Origin: Rossellomorea aquimaris TF-12
GTDB lineage: Bacteria > Bacillota > Bacilli > Bacillales > Bacillaceae_B
DNA: 64,000 nt
Reading direction: 5' to 3'
Assembly: GCF_001648555.1 (NCBI RefSeq)
Contig: NZ_LQXM01000030.1
Coordinates: 186,001 to 250,000 of the forward strand
In this document: in pieces, positions 16,663 to 25,772 of the stretch
Layout of the letters: each line of letters opens with the position of its first letter
How positions within the stretch are numbered: position 1 is the stretch's first letter
Translations under genes and position numbers: made by a program
The notes under the pieces: generated by a model
Seen by the model: only the letters and a program-made list of their open reading frames with translations
Told to the model about the DNA's origin: nothing
Database searches by the model: none

Positions 16663-17568
16663 TCAATACCCTTGAAACATATAACCATGTTTCTCTTCAG
16701 CAGCCTCGGCATCGGCTTTCGTCACATGAATCGTCCCACGAGGATGCTGTGGGGGAGCATAAATTGAGTACAGCTTTAGCGCAGTGTCTCCCGTATTGAT
16801 GACATTGTGCCACGTACCAGCTGGAACCATAATAGCGAAATCTTCCTTCACTTCTCTTTGGAAAGTTAAGTTATCTTGTCGATTACCCATTTTCACGATA
16901 CCCTGCCCTTGTTCAAGTCGAAGAAATTGATCAATTTTTGGGTGAACCTCTAAACCGATATCCTCCCCTGGATTAATGCTCATTAAGGTAACCTGCAAAT
17001 GCTCCCCGGTCCATAAAGCCGTCCGAAACGTATCATTTTGAACCGTCGCCTCATCAATATTCACTGTATAAGGAGAAGGACCATAATCCTTTAACGCAAC
17101 TCGATCGTCCTCGTCCGCTCCTAATGCACTTAATCGGTTCGCATGCTCCCATTCATCCTTACAAGCATTCACCAAAACATCATAAACCTGTGGATTCTGG
17201 GTCTGTAAACAGCCTATACGAAACAGCTCATAATCCGCTAATTCTGTTTCATACCCTTTTTGCAAACCCTCCCGGTACGAGTGAAAAGGAATACTCTCTA
17301 CCTGATAGTAAGGCTGACTTCCAGTAAGGGAGGTATAGAGATTCGTTAATTGCCACCAGTTTCGCTGTTCATCCTTCATCATGTGCAGAAGGTCTTGCTG
17401 GTGCATTTGATTCGGTGCTGCATTGGCTAACCGACTATAAAACTCGGCAGATGAAGCCTTCCCTTTGATTCCGTTAAGGAGCACCTCCCCTAATTGCTGA
17501 TGGTTTTCAAGTGAGTTTCTATTCATGTCATTTTGATTAGCATAGCCATAATAAGGATAGTTGTACAT
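16663..17568 (-). CDS. Ferritin-like / cupin fusion protein
   Basis: A 301-residue two-domain protein. The N-terminus is Tyr-rich (MYNYPYYGY). A four-helix ferritin-like domain (about 25-155) has ExxH-type metal positions, such as SAEFY, KDEQRNWW, ETELADYELFR and CKDEWEHANRL. A cupin domain (about 165-290) has EVHPKIDQFLRLEQGQG and VPAGTWHNVINTG, so three cupin metal ligands are visible. A Tyr-rich start and manganese/ferritin-like fold suggest a spore-coat or oxidative role; this is inference. ATG 17568 has AAGGG 10 nt upstream; ATG 17577 has none at usable distance. Confidence 0.8.
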   Translation of the reverse strand: MYNYPYYGYANQNDMNRNSLENHQQLGEVLLNGIKGKASSAEFYSRLANAAPNQMHQQDLLHMMKDEQRNWWQLTNLYTSLTGSQPYYQVESIPFHSYREGLQKGYETELADYELFRIGCLQTQNPQVYDVLVNACKDEWEHANRLSALGADEDDRVALKDYGPSPYTVNIDEATVQNDTFRTALWTGEHLQVTLMSINPGEDIGLEVHPKIDQFLRLEQGQGIVKMGNRQDNLTFQREVKEDFAIMVPAGTWHNVINTGDTALKLYSIYAPPQHPRGTIHVTKADAEAAEEKHGYMFQGY

Positions 17569-17687
17569 ACTGCTCATTCCCTTCAGTTTTTTACCACGAT
17601 ATCTTATGCAAAGGAAAGGGAGATGTGCTTTTGACTATTTTTTAATAAGGCTGTATTCGTATTTCTATTTCAGATAAGAAAGAAGTA

Positions 17688-17814
17688 GTTGATTTCCGCT
17701 TCAGGATGCTCGCTTTCCGCGGGGCGCGAGTTGAGCCTCCTCGGGCTTTGCCCTGTGGGGTCTCAACTTTCACGCATTTCCCGCAGGAGTCGAGCACCTT
17801 CCGCTCCAATCAAC
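17688..17814. repeat. Bacillaceae-type palindromic interspersed repeat
   Basis: A 127-bp element that begins GTTGATTTCCGCT and ends TTCCGCTCCAATCAAC. The inside is GC-rich (CTCGCTTTCCGCGGGGCGCG, GCCTCCTCGGGCTTTGCCC) and has further inverted matches (GTTGAG / CTCAAC). I recognise this as a widespread non-coding repeat of Bacillus-related genomes. No open frame of note. The rest of 17578-18067 shows nothing else. Confidence 0.75.
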
Positions 17815-18067
17815 TTTCTCAGCTTGAATTTTTTAAAATTAAAATGAAAACAACAATATTACAAGAGAGATGTGGTCAATAAATAGTAGACATTATGAAA
17901 GAAAACAACACTTTCTTAGAATAGAGCTTTCAAACTATTATTTGCATGATCGCAGCAACCCTTTTAATGACAAACGAACGTCGGTAACTTGTCACAATGT
18001 ACTATGATAAAATGGGTACAATTCATTTTTAATAAATCACGTTACCAATGGAAGGGAGCCTGAAACC

Positions 18068-18838
18068 TTGTTACCGTCAGATCTAAGAACCAACATTCGA
18101 AACGGTCAGCACCAAACCCATACCTCTGGTGTATGTCAAAATTATGTTCAAACCAATTTAGTCGTTCTTCCTAAAGAGTATGCCTTTGACTTTTTACTGT
18201 TTACGACGCGAAATCCAAAATCCTGTCCAATTGTCGAAGTACTCGAAGCAGGTCAATTCGAATCTCAATACGCGAAGGACTCCGATATTCGAAGGGATAT
18301 CCCTTTGTATCACGTATATGAACATGGTCAACTGGTGGAAAAGAAACATCAAATCGATGATGTTTGGAGAGACGATTTTGTCACCTTTCTAATCGGGTGC
18401 AGCTTTACGTTTGAAAGCCAGCTGATCAAAGGCGACATTCCTTTACGCCATATTGAGGAAAACAAGAATGTCGCCATGTATACAACAACTATACAGACGG
18501 AAAAAGCAGGCGTGTTTGAGGGGCCGATGGTGGTTTCCATGAGACCAATTCCTGATCACCTGGTACAGAAGGCCACGGACATAACTTCATTGTTCCCAAA
18601 AATGCACGGGGCTCCTGTCCATATAGGCGATCCGAGTGAAATTGGGATTAAGGATATAACAAAGCCCGATTATGGTGACTTCGTTGGGATTAAAGACGGG
18701 GAGACTCCTATGTTCTGGGCTTGCGGGGTCACACCTCAAGCGGTTGCTCTACACGGGAAGGTTCCGTTTATGATTACCCATTCTCCTGGGTGTATGTTTG
18801 TGATGGATTGGAGTAATGAGGAGTATTTGCGGGAATAA
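18068..18838 (+). CDS. YcsI-type putative hydro-lyase (DUF1445)
   Basis: A 256-residue UPF0317/DUF1445 protein, a cytosolic putative hydro-lyase similar to YcsI and to D-glutamate cyclase. Family blocks are LLPSDLRTNIRNGQHQTHTSG near the start, VVLPKEYAFDFLLFTTRNPKSCP, IGCSFTFESQLI, VVSMRPIP, HGAPVHIGDPSEIGI, WACGVTPQ and the end ITHSPGCMFVMDW. The start is a TTG at 18068 with GAAGGGAG about 10 bases upstream; the family begins at this point. Its substrate in Bacilli is not established. Three hairpins follow. Confidence 0.92.
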   Translation: MLPSDLRTNIRNGQHQTHTSGVCQNYVQTNLVVLPKEYAFDFLLFTTRNPKSCPIVEVLEAGQFESQYAKDSDIRRDIPLYHVYEHGQLVEKKHQIDDVWRDDFVTFLIGCSFTFESQLIKGDIPLRHIEENKNVAMYTTTIQTEKAGVFEGPMVVSMRPIPDHLVQKATDITSLFPKMHGAPVHIGDPSEIGIKDITKPDYGDFVGIKDGETPMFWACGVTPQAVALHGKVPFMITHSPGCMFVMDWSNEEYLRE

Positions 18839-18845
18839 GAAAGGG

Positions 18846-18895
18846 GGTGCGTCCCTCGTCACGATAAAGCTTTAACGTGTTGAGGGACGCACCCA
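18846..18895 (+). terminator. Terminator hairpin with the GGTGCGTCCC phrase
   Basis: GGGTGCGTCCCTC pairs with GAGGGACGCACCC, 13 bp. It lies right after the YcsI-type stop; AAAAACCTTTTTT follows. It shares its core with 10143-10190. Confidence 0.8.
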
Positions 18896-18947
18896 AAAAC
18901 CTTTTTTATCATTTCCCCTTGCTATGAAACGGGTTTCATACATTAGG

Positions 18948-18985
18948 ATAAAAGGAGAATGCGAACTCTCGCATTCTCCTTTTAT
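18948..18985. repeat. Perfect 16-bp hairpin
   Basis: ATAAAAGGAGAATGCG and its exact complement around a 6-nt loop. It could end transcripts from either side. It is the second of three consecutive hairpins in the gene-free stretch 18839-19380. Confidence 0.7.
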
Positions 18986-19024
18986 GATTGGCGTAACGTG
19001 ATGAGGGCGGCGTGACAATCAAAC

Positions 19025-19077
19025 AATAAGCATAGGAACGGTTCCAAGGAAGTAAGAGAACCGTGCTTGTGCTTATT
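19025..19077. repeat. Imperfect long hairpin
   Basis: AATAAGCA and GGAACGGTTC pair with GAACCGT and TGCTTATT with small bulges. It is the third hairpin downstream of the YcsI-type gene. The remaining bases to 19380 show no gene. Confidence 0.5.
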
Positions 19078-19380
19078 CTATAGCTACTACTCTATTTCAT
19101 TTTTATACTTATTTTCAGTTGAATTTTCTCTTGTGTCTTCTATTTGTTGCAGTATGTTTTTTCTGTTCCTGCATCATTTCTAAAAACATAAGGGATCCCT
19201 CATCAAACTTGGGTTCTTCGGAATAACCCTTATCAATCGTATTCTGTTGATATATTGAAGAGTACAACTTTTAAGCCAATGTTTAACTCAAGGTTGATTA
19301 TCATATAACTTTTTGTGTAAAATGTTTGAATATTCTTATAATGGTTAGTATAATAGAAAAAAGGTCAAGGAGCTGATTTC

Positions 19381-19572
19381 ATGAAGAAGAATTTGCTTAA
19401 CTCACCACAGTCTGATGTAAATCACATGGATTCATTATTTGCAGAAATGATATTGGACGAGGCTCTGCTTACATTTCGAAAAGAGCAAATCACACAGGGC
19501 ATTGACCAATCATTACGTCAACGGAATAAAGAAGAGTTCCTGCGCTTAACGGAGGAATTAAATCATATTTAG
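19381..19572 (+). CDS. IDEAL domain protein
   Basis: A 63-residue IDEAL-domain protein. The central segment LFAEMILDEALLTFRKEQITQGIDQSL fits the Firmicutes IDEAL domain, with ILDEAL in place of IDEAL. It is followed by RQRNKEEFLRLTEELN, typical of stand-alone members. The domain also forms tails of YpiB and ComK-linked adaptors and is thought to mediate protein binding. AAGGAG lies 8 bases before the ATG. No partner gene is adjacent. Confidence 0.85.
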   Translation: MKKNLLNSPQSDVNHMDSLFAEMILDEALLTFRKEQITQGIDQSLRQRNKEEFLRLTEELNHI

Positions 19573-19700
19573 AGTACGGAATAATATCTAATAGGTGGAT
19601 TTTCTATCAGAAAAAGGACACTTTTCTTGCTGGATGTAGCAGGGGGATTGTTCTTTTTTTTGTGTGAATGGCCTTTAATCAATAAGTACCTTTTTAACAG

Positions 19701-19845
19701 ACTGCCTAAAAGAAATCCTACCTGTTCCCTTTAAATTATCTTTTGAGTTAGGAATGTTTTGGGTGACAGGGATAAGAATCAAATTCTTTATACAATATTC
19801 ATTTGAGAGGAAATTCTCAAAAAATATTAATAGCTCTTAGGCAGT
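19701..19845. repeat. 145-bp segment bounded by 12-bp inverted repeats
   Basis: ACTGCCTAAAAG at the left and CTCTTAGGCAGT at the right match in 11 of 12 positions as inverted repeats. The interior is AT-rich with no open frame. It may be a small MITE-like remnant. It lies in the otherwise empty stretch 19573-20054. Confidence 0.35.
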
Positions 19846-20054
19846 TTAACCAATAGTAATTATTCAACCCTAATGTTTTTTTATCTGGGACCGTATGTAT
19901 CATAATTAATTAGAGAGACCTAATCCATTAGTACACCGAGGGACAATACCTCATAAAAGGCATATTTTGGAGAAACCCTCCCTCAAAGTTCTGTGATAAA
20001 TTGACTATATAGTTTGAAAGCCTGAAAGAATAATATAACTTGGAGTGACAAGAT

Positions 20055-22577
20055 ATGAACCTTGAAGAAATCTTCACTAAAAATCCTGCTTTAAAGAACC
20101 AGTGGCACCACGAGAAAAATAGAGAGATTAACCCATCAAACATACGCCTAAAAAACAAAGCTTGGTGGATTTGCGACGTTTCCCACGAATGGGAGGCTGC
20201 AATATCTAACAGAGTAAACGGCACTGGCTGCCCATACTGCGCTGGAAAGAAAGTTACATATGAAGATAGTTTAAAAGGCAAGTTCCCTCAGTTAGCAAAA
20301 GAATGGCATCCTGAAAAGAATGCTAAACAGCCGGAAACGGTTTCTCCAGGCTCCCATAAGAAAGCCTGGTGGATATGCTCAAAGGGACATGAGTGGGAAT
20401 CTCCCATTCACGTACGATCAAAGGGCTCAAAATGTCCATATTGTTCGGGAAGATTACCAGACGAAAAGAATAATCTAGAGGTATTATATCCATATATCTC
20501 CATAGACTGGCATCCTCTTAAAAATAAAAAGAAGCCATCCGATTATCTTCCATTGAGCAATAAAGTAGTTTGGTGGTTATGTTCAAACGGACATGAGTGG
20601 GAGGAAAACATTAGAGTTCGAAGTCAACAACAAGGCTGTCCTTATTGCTTTAAAAAAAGACCAAGTCCCGAATATAACTTAGCCGCCCTTTATCCTGAAG
20701 TTGCCGATGAATGGCACTCTACTAAGAATGGTGATCTTATCCCCACGGAAGTGATGCCATTCACTTCAAAACTCAGAGCTTGGTGGAGTTGCAAAAATGG
20801 ACATGAGTGGGAGGAAACAATTGGACACCGAACAAAAGATGGTCAAGGATGTCCTTACTGTAACAGACGGAAAGCAAACGAAGAGAATAGTATTACCTCC
20901 ACCCATCCTCATTTAGTCAAAGAATGGCACCATGATCATAATGAAGGGCTTACTCCTTCTCAAGTACTATCAGGTACCGAAAGGAAAGTTTGGTGGAAGT
21001 GTTGGAAAGGCCATGAGTGGATAGCGTCCGTTAATGATCGTGCCAGAAAAGAAACTGGATGTCCTTATTGTGCGGGCCAAAAAGTATCCCATGATAATAA
21101 CCTGGCATTCTTACGTCCTGACCTTGCAAAGCAATGGCATCCAACTAACAATGGGAAATTAACTCCCTACGACGTCACCTCCTGTTCATCAAAAAAAGTG
21201 TGGTGGCTCTGTGAAAAAGGACATTCGTGGGAAGCACCTGTGTATTATCGAGAGAGAGGAAATGGGTGTAGCTACTGTTCACATCAATCTACTTCTTTTC
21301 CTGAGCAAGCATTATTTTATTATTTAAAAATGGTTTTTACCGAAATAGACGGAGCATTCACCTATAATCCTGACAGCAAAGAAAGTGTCGATCTTTATCT
21401 TTCAAATAAACATGCACCACTCAATGACACTATCGCCGGCATAGCGATAGAGTACGACGGTGTCTATTACCATAAGGATAGAGTGGAATCTGACCAGCTT
21501 AAAAATGATTATTTAATTTCTAAGAATATCGTCATCATTCGAATTAGAGAATTGGGATTACCCAGCCTGGCCTATCATAAAAAATATATAGAAATTTTCA
21601 GAGACCTAAAACAACCTTTTACATCTGTCATCCAATTATGTCTTAAAGCTCTAACAACTTTAACGACCCAGGAAATCGGTACTAAATTAATGACTCTCGA
21701 CGTTGACGTTGAACGTGACGAACTGAAAATCATTGAGATGTACAAAATGAAAATTGAAGAAAAAAGTGTCTCTTCACATGAGGTGCTGGCTTCTCAATGG
21801 CATGATACGAAGAATGAAAATATTGATTCAAGAGCCATAAAATTAGGTTCTCAGTTACGTGTTTGGTGGAAGTGTGAAAATGGACATGAATGGCAAACCA
21901 GAGTTTCACATCGTGCTGCTGGACGTGGTTGCCCTTATTGCAATAGCTTTAGTGTAGGAGCAGACAATAATCTCGAAGTACTCATGCCTGACTTGGCAAA
22001 ACAATGGCACCCTTCAAAGAATAATGGTTTACTGCCAACCGATGTTACACCCGGTTCTGGGAAAGATGCTTGGTGGATTTGTGAAAAAAAACATGAATGG
22101 AAAGCAAGGATTGGAAGCCGTGCTGGAGGAGTAGGATGTCCCTATTGCAATGGTAAAAAAGTAAGCAGAGATAATTGCTTAGCAGTACTCAGACCGGATC
22201 TTGCTGCTGAATGGCACCCTACTAAAAATGGTGAATTCACACCACAGCAATTTGTAACTGGATCTAGTAAAATGGTTTATTGGCAATGCACACATGGTCA
22301 TGAATGGAAAGCAAAAATTCATCATAGAAATGAAGGCAGAGCCAGTTGCCCTCAATGTAAAGAGGAGATAAACTCCCTAGAGACCCTTCATCCGAAGATT
22401 GCATCATTCTGGGATGAACATCTAAACGAACCTCTGGGTCCCCATAAAGTCTCACCCGGTATGAACATGGTAGTTTGGTGGGCATGTCGCTGTGGGCATT
22501 CCTGGCAAGCTGGAATCAGGAATATGGTCCGTCGGAAACATAAGTGTCCGGAATGTAAGAGTATAGATAATAGGTAA
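20055..22577 (+). CDS. Zinc-ribbon repeat protein with embedded Vsr/DUF559-like nuclease
   Basis: An 840-residue protein. Ten repeats of about 65-70 residues each follow WHPxKN...WWxCxxGHEW...CPYC, which is the DUF4379-type treble-clef zinc-ribbon with Cys, His, Cys, Cys ligands. Six lie before and four after a PD-(D/E)XK nuclease-like insert (about 415-570). The insert has FPEQALFYYL, VDLYL, IAIEYDGVYYHKDR, KNDYL and IVIIRIREL, the layout of Vsr/DUF559 nucleases. Such proteins should bind nucleic acid and may cut it; function is unproven. It is not in an operon. The ATG at 20055 is preceded by GGAG. Confidence 0.82.
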   Translation: MNLEEIFTKNPALKNQWHHEKNREINPSNIRLKNKAWWICDVSHEWEAAISNRVNGTGCPYCAGKKVTYEDSLKGKFPQLAKEWHPEKNAKQPETVSPGSHKKAWWICSKGHEWESPIHVRSKGSKCPYCSGRLPDEKNNLEVLYPYISIDWHPLKNKKKPSDYLPLSNKVVWWLCSNGHEWEENIRVRSQQQGCPYCFKKRPSPEYNLAALYPEVADEWHSTKNGDLIPTEVMPFTSKLRAWWSCKNGHEWEETIGHRTKDGQGCPYCNRRKANEENSITSTHPHLVKEWHHDHNEGLTPSQVLSGTERKVWWKCWKGHEWIASVNDRARKETGCPYCAGQKVSHDNNLAFLRPDLAKQWHPTNNGKLTPYDVTSCSSKKVWWLCEKGHSWEAPVYYRERGNGCSYCSHQSTSFPEQALFYYLKMVFTEIDGAFTYNPDSKESVDLYLSNKHAPLNDTIAGIAIEYDGVYYHKDRVESDQLKNDYLISKNIVIIRIRELGLPSLAYHKKYIEIFRDLKQPFTSVIQLCLKALTTLTTQEIGTKLMTLDVDVERDELKIIEMYKMKIEEKSVSSHEVLASQWHDTKNENIDSRAIKLGSQLRVWWKCENGHEWQTRVSHRAAGRGCPYCNSFSVGADNNLEVLMPDLAKQWHPSKNNGLLPTDVTPGSGKDAWWICEKKHEWKARIGSRAGGVGCPYCNGKKVSRDNCLAVLRPDLAAEWHPTKNGEFTPQQFVTGSSKMVYWQCTHGHEWKAKIHHRNEGRASCPQCKEEINSLETLHPKIASFWDEHLNEPLGPHKVSPGMNMVVWWACRCGHSWQAGIRNMVRRKHKCPECKSIDNR

Positions 22578-22718
22578 ATTAAGAGAGTCGTTCTTAATTT
22601 ATGAGTTGAGAAAGGGTTCAAATCTTTATTGTTAAGGGTATGACTCCAATAAACAAAGACCAGATTATTTTTTAATATCAATAGTTCTGACACGACTTCT
22701 ATGGTTAGCAAACTAATT

Positions 22719-22747
22719 AAGGCTACCCTTAACAAAAGGGTAGCCTT
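22719..22747. terminator. Hairpin terminator
   Basis: AAGGCTACCCTT pairs perfectly with AAGGGTAGCCTT across a 5-nt loop; TTTTAT follows on the plus strand. It is between the zinc-ribbon gene and the convergent membrane-protein gene and can serve both. Confidence 0.75.
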
Positions 22748-22797
22748 TTTATCACCAATACAGTTTCATTTATATCTAAACTGATAGGTCATGATGA

Positions 22798-23484
22798 CTA
22801 TGCTGCTTGTTCTCTTTCCGTACGAATAACTCTTCGTCTGAGCCAGACTCCCCCAAGAAAAAATATGCCCCCTAGAAAGGCAAGAAAAACCAACGATATC
22901 CCCCCACCCTTTTGATACGGAAGGTTTGTGTAATATCCATGTTTCTCTCCTAATAGTCCTCTGATCCATTGGGTTTCCAGCTTAGACTTTGTATCAATGG
23001 TAAAATTACTTTCCTTTACCACTCCGTTTTCATTAATGTGATAGGTACGGTATTTTATTGGCTTTGCGTTCAGCACTTCTGCGTTTGGTGTCGTTTGCAT
23101 GGCAACGATGAAGAACTCCTTCTCATTCTCTACCACCTTTTGGTATTGAATAGCCTCTGCAAAATCACCCATCCCCTCCGGATCAGCAGGAATTTTAAAG
23201 CCTTTTAGCTCTGCTAACGGTTCATCCTTCACTTCAAAGAGTATGTTCCCACTCTCTTTTTCCACAAACGTATTCACCTTCACTCCATGGAACACTTGAA
23301 CAGGATCCACCACACCGTCTTCCTCCAGCGAGATAAACTCATACTGGTTTTCAAAACGATTTTGATAGAATGATTCCCTTATGGATTGAACTAGAAAATA
23401 AGCTACGAGAGTCATGACAAGAAAACCTGAGATGAAAAAGAAGTGACTTAGATACAACAATCGTTTCTTCTTATTTATTGTCAT
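22798..23484 (-). CDS. Bitopic membrane protein with extracellular domain (hypothetical)
   Basis: I do not recognise this 228-residue protein. A basic N-terminus (MTINKKKR) leads into a transmembrane helix (about 9-32). A roughly 160-residue extracytoplasmic domain follows, and a second helix (about 193-213) ends in a basic cytoplasmic tail (RRRVIRTEREQ). No cysteines or enzyme motif are seen. A decayed partial copy of this gene lies at 32967-33110, so the family has been duplicated in this genome. Confidence 0.7.
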   Translation of the reverse strand: MTINKKKRLLYLSHFFFISGFLVMTLVAYFLVQSIRESFYQNRFENQYEFISLEEDGVVDPVQVFHGVKVNTFVEKESGNILFEVKDEPLAELKGFKIPADPEGMGDFAEAIQYQKVVENEKEFFIVAMQTTPNAEVLNAKPIKYRTYHINENGVVKESNFTIDTKSKLETQWIRGLLGEKHGYYTNLPYQKGGGISLVFLAFLGGIFFLGGVWLRRRVIRTEREQAA

Positions 23485-23579
23485 GGAGTCCTCACTCAGT
23501 TCTGTAGTTTTTTATTGGAGAGATCTTTAACCACCAAATAAATAGCTACAGTACTAATTCTTTAAGGAATCCTTATTCC

Positions 23580-23635
23580 CCTTTGGGAAACGTGACAAAT
23601 ATCTTTGGAGTTTTTGTTATAAATGATGGAATGAT
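23580..23635. repeat. 56-bp dispersed repeat, copy A
   Basis: It starts CCTTTGGGAAACGTGACAAA and ends AATGAT. About five of every six bases match copy B at 27466-27521 without gaps. It is upstream of the membrane-protein gene at 22798-23484, as copy B is upstream of the GNAT region. Confidence 0.65.
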
Positions 23636-23687
23636 AGGTTGATATGTAGAAAATTGGGATTAAGATTCAGATCCTCAATCACCTACA

Positions 23688-23900
23688 TCATCTCCTTCTT
23701 TTTCCTCCATCATGCTGCTCATCATGATCATCAACATGATCCTTGATTTGTTCCGATCCCCCTTCAACATTCTGATTAGTTAATTGAAGAAACCTCTCTA
23801 ATGTAATCACCTGAACAGCCTGTTGTTTTAACCTGTTCATGAGGTAGAAACAAATTAATAGGATAAGGATGATCAAAACCAGAATAATTCCTTTACTCAT
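23688..23900 (-). CDS. Single-helix membrane protein (hypothetical)
   Basis: A 70-residue protein: one very hydrophobic helix (IILVLIILILLICFYLM, about 5-21), then a hydrophilic tail ending in DDHDEQHDGGKRRR. No family is recognised. The ATG at 23900 has AAAGGGG at a 9-nt distance; an upstream TTG at 23909 is less likely. Confidence 0.55.
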   Translation of the reverse strand: MSKGIILVLIILILLICFYLMNRLKQQAVQVITLERFLQLTNQNVEGGSEQIKDHVDDHDEQHDGGKRRR

Positions 23901-24100
23901 ATGGAACAACCCCTTTCTATTTCTAAGGATATGAAATTATAGGAGTTTGCATGACAACCCTTCCCCTTAATATTTCTTAGATATCCATCTTCAGACTACT
24001 AACCTGCCCTAAAGCTCGAACAATCTTTTTTCCCCAGAAGGAAATTTGACCTATAACGCCGAATTTCACCTTATAAAATGTAGTTAAGAGGAGAGCCCAA

Positions 24101-25255
24101 ATGGATAAGCCAGTAAATGTACGTAGGTACGATTTGGATTGGATAAAAGTCATCGCCACTTTCTGTGTGTTTTTGTATCACTGTTCCATGTTTTTCAATC
24201 CATTTGAGTGGCATGTGAAAAATAACGAAGTTGATTCAACTTTCATCCTCGCCTTTTCACTACTGCTTGGAAGCTGGATGATGCCTATCTTTTTTGTCAT
24301 TTCCGGGATAAGCTCTTACTATTCGTTACAGAAGAGAAGCGCAGGTACATACCTGAAAGAACGGTTTATCCGTCTTGGAATCCCTCTTTTATTCGGTGTT
24401 TTCATATTGGCTCCGCCACAAGTCTATATGGAGCGTATGGGTAACCATCAATTCACAGGTTCATTCCTTGATTTCATCCCTCACGCTTTTGATGGGTTCT
24501 ATTTAGAAATAGGAGGCACGGGGAACTTTGCTTTCTTCGGTCTGCATTTATGGTATCTGCTGGCTCTCCTATTGTTCTCACTACTGACATCATATGTATT
24601 TGTGAAAACCGATACTTGTAAGAAAATCACGGCCTTCCACTTTCTGTTTGTTTCCATATTGATTATCCTTGCGTCAGCGTTCGTGGAAACTGTACACCTG
24701 GGTGGTTGGGATCTCGTCGTTTATCTCTTATTTTTCCTTACAGGTTACTATATTTTCAGCAGCAGCCAATTGCTTGACGTATTGCACAGGACCTTCCGAA
24801 TTCATTTAACGGTGGGACTGTTGTCCACCATCCTCTATACGGCGTGGTTCATGAATGGCTTGCCTCCAGAGAATTCAGTGGGATCCTTTCTGTTCACATC
24901 CTTAATGGTGATGAGCAGTTTCAATCTGATTCTGTCTTTTTATTTCCTGGCCAACAAGTATTTATCCTTTTCCAACAGGGTGCTCAAGTATAGCAGTGAA
25001 GCCTCCCTGCCATTTTACATCCTGCACCAGCCGGTCATCGTACTTATTGGGTACCACCTCAAAGACCTTAGCTGGTCCATTCCAGTCAAAGCTGTATTCC
25101 TAATAGGGGTTTCATTTACCGTCATTGCACTTACCTATCATCTGGTGATCCGTCCGGTTTCATTCTTACGAGTTCTATTTGGAATCAAAGGAAAGAAACG
25201 GGGGATTTCCGTTGAGACGGTTTCTAGAAAAGAGGTCAGACCCCCTGCAGGCTAA
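24101..25255 (+). CDS. Acyltransferase 3 family membrane protein
   Basis: A 384-residue integral membrane acyltransferase (acyltransferase 3/OpgC-like). It begins RRYDLDWIKVIATFCVFLYHCSMFF, with the conserved H in the first helix region, and has about ten hydrophobic helices. ERFIRLGIPLLFGVFILAPP carries the conserved R-x-x-R/P segment. These enzymes move acyl groups onto sugars or cell-surface glycans. The acceptor here is unknown. AGAGGAG precedes the ATG. Confidence 0.9.
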   Translation: MDKPVNVRRYDLDWIKVIATFCVFLYHCSMFFNPFEWHVKNNEVDSTFILAFSLLLGSWMMPIFFVISGISSYYSLQKRSAGTYLKERFIRLGIPLLFGVFILAPPQVYMERMGNHQFTGSFLDFIPHAFDGFYLEIGGTGNFAFFGLHLWYLLALLLFSLLTSYVFVKTDTCKKITAFHFLFVSILIILASAFVETVHLGGWDLVVYLLFFLTGYYIFSSSQLLDVLHRTFRIHLTVGLLSTILYTAWFMNGLPPENSVGSFLFTSLMVMSSFNLILSFYFLANKYLSFSNRVLKYSSEASLPFYILHQPVIVLIGYHLKDLSWSIPVKAVFLIGVSFTVIALTYHLVIRPVSFLRVLFGIKGKKRGISVETVSRKEVRPPAG

Positions 25256-25264
25256 GGGAAGCGC

Positions 25265-25319
25265 GGGGATGGTTCTCATGCTTCCTTTTCGATCAAGACG
25301 AAGCAGCAGAACCGTCCCC
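25265..25319. repeat. Inverted repeat GGGGATGGTTCT / AGAACCGTCCCC
   Basis: 12-bp arms with one mismatch around a loop holding CATGCTTCC and GAAGCAGC, which pair further. TTTTTT follows at 25328. It is preceded by the GAGGTCAGACCCCC phrase. A decayed relative is at 29092-29140. It probably acts as a terminator for the acyltransferase gene. Confidence 0.6.
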
Positions 25320-25412
25320 ATGCATGGTTTTTTCCTAGTCATGGTAACGTTTATGAGTACTGGCACCGCAAAGCATGTTTGACAATAAAATAGACCATCC
25401 CGATTATATACA

Positions 25413-25442
25413 AAAAAAGAGAGCCAATTGGCTCTCTTTTTT
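25413..25442. terminator. Perfect 30-bp palindromic bidirectional terminator
   Basis: AAAAAAGAGAGCCAA directly followed by its complement. It serves the convergent acyltransferase and DUF779 genes. Confidence 0.9.
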
Positions 25443-25447
25443 GTTTC

Positions 25448-25771
25448 TTACATTTTTTTAGCACGGATAATAAATGATCGATTTTTCGTGCTTTCTAATG
25501 AAAAGGAGTTACCGATTCCGTCCATGACATCAATGACAATCTGTAAGTGTTCCCAATAATTGGAGTTAGAGAGATTCATATAATAGGGAGAGTCCAACAC
25601 ATCTCCTATTTTTTCATCTCTGCTACCAAGGGAAAAACCATCAGCTGTCATACAAATCGGAGAAGTGCCATCACAACAGCCTTCTGAATGCAGGAAAATA
25701 ATTTCCCCAAATTCTTCTTGCAGTTGCTTAATCAGTGACTTTGCTTCTTCTGTCGCAACGACTTTTTTCAT
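25448..25771 (-). CDS. DUF779 protein, aldehyde dehydrogenase partner
   Basis: A 107-residue DUF779 protein. It shows FLHSEGCCDGTSPICMT, the twin-Cys metal-binding-like motif of the family, plus DSPYYM, YWEHLQIVIDVMDGIGNSFSLES and RSFIIRAKKM. DUF779 genes commonly follow acetaldehyde dehydrogenase genes; their role is unknown. The ATG at 25771 begins one base after the dehydrogenase stop (TAAAATG) with no separate ribosome site, so translation should be coupled. A longer reading from TTG 25807 overlaps the upstream gene and is less likely. Confidence 0.88.
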   Translation of the reverse strand: MKKVVATEEAKSLIKQLQEEFGEIIFLHSEGCCDGTSPICMTADGFSLGSRDEKIGDVLDSPYYMNLSNSNYWEHLQIVIDVMDGIGNSFSLESTKNRSFIIRAKKM

Positions 25772-25772
25772 T

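Noticed and set aside
19701-19845. Insertion sequence
   Set aside because: Inverted ends are only 12 bp, the interior has no transposase frame and no target duplication is evident; kept only as a weak repeat.
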